A stretch of DNA of 46,057 nucleotides. Origin: Bacteroidaceae bacterium (lineage in GTDB: Bacteria; Bacteroidota; Bacteroidia; Bacteroidales; Bacteroidaceae). The position numbers and the translations under genes were made by a program. The notes beneath the pieces are model-generated. The model searched no databases. It was not told where the DNA came from and was given only the letters and a program-made list of their open reading frames with translations. The DNA is taken from assembly GCA_017469525.1 (NCBI GenBank), contig JAFUGG010000040.1, positions 1 through 46,057 on the forward strand, written 5' to 3'. Shown in pieces: positions 45,824-46,057 of this stretch. Every line of letters starts with the position of its first letter. Position 1 is the first letter of the stretch.

Positions 45824-46057
45824 ATGGTAAAAAGAATGAAAATGTTTCTGCTGTTGGCACTGGCTGCCGTGGCAGGCGGAGTATTGAACGTTAATGCAGC
45901 AGTCTCGCTGACGTATGTGGGTGACTTCAACAACAACAAAAATCTTGTTGACGGTACCAATGCCAAATGGGAAGGCGGTGCTACCGACGATATGTGGTGC
46001 ATCTTCAAGACATCGCTGCCCATTCAGGCAACGTCCTACATCTTGACAACAGGCAAC
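45824..46057 (+). CDS. Secreted protein, N-terminus only
   Basis: Open from the ATG at 45824 to the window end (78 codons). A signal peptide is clear (MVKRMKMFLLLALAAVAGGVLNVNA). The mature part begins AVSLTYVGDFNNNKNLVDG; too little remains to assign a family. Confidence 0.75.
   Translation, partial: MVKRMKMFLLLALAAVAGGVLNVNAAVSLTYVGDFNNNKNLVDGTNAKWEGGATDDMWCIFKTSLPIQATSYILTTGN

Overview
The window reads as chromosomal DNA from a Bacteroidales bacterium, most likely Prevotella or a close relative. Grounds: many genes are preceded by a TAnnTTTG box (the Bacteroidetes -7 element), Shine-Dalgarno motifs are not evident, the primary sigma factor is the short 287-aa type without region 1.1, and the gene content is typical (fasciclin lipoprotein, DUF4954, 7TM-HD phosphodiesterase, TPR-HTH regulator, C-terminal GR(K/R)-type tails, dockerin-like repeats). 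I see no rRNA, phage, transposase or CRISPR.

Layout. 1-7.7 kb: housekeeping (tyrS, htpX, lemA, rpoD, gltX, a PgpH-like HD phosphodiesterase). 7.8-11 kb: tRNA-Leu(UAG), a fasciclin lipoprotein, and queD-queE for 7-deazaguanine synthesis. 11-21 kb: a DUF4954 protein, a CotH-kinase-type secreted protein translationally coupled to a SpoU methyltransferase, a large MG2-like surface protein and a sugar-kinase-like phosphotransferase. 21-28.4 kb: a PurF-like protein lacking the N-terminal cysteine, then an exported three-gene set: tandem-domain PAP2 phosphatase, M15 peptidase, and a 957-aa lipoprotein with a leukocidin-like stem region and a C-terminal beta-helix. 28.8-34.3 kb: a protein with five HTH repeats, a membrane-anchored TPR/AraC regulator and RNase R. 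34.6-37 kb: a four-gene operon of ketoreductase, dehydratase, thioesterase and dehydratase types, like part of an aryl-polyene/flexirubin cluster. 37-46 kb: a secreted dockerin-like protein, a CobW-type GTPase with a His-rich metal arm, a secreted glutaminase-like protein with a duplicated module, and the start of another secreted protein.

The most unusual content lies between and inside genes. (1) Six copies of a 70-bp palindrome built from smaller palindromes occur in intergenic gaps. Their arms change in a compensatory way, while the base pair flanking the central 8-mer is never Watson-Crick. (2) Two of these copies sit in 246-bp repeats, inverted to each other, that bracket the phosphatase/peptidase/lipoprotein set. 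(3) Period-7 repeat tracts of differing sequence fill many gaps. In two divergent promoter pairs the -7 boxes are exactly 44 bp apart with five heptads between them. (4) Two genes, rnr and the TPR/AraC regulator, carry in-frame palindromic insertions. (5) One hairpin occurs on both sides of that same regulator gene.

All functions are read from sequence motifs and memory of protein families. No database search was possible.
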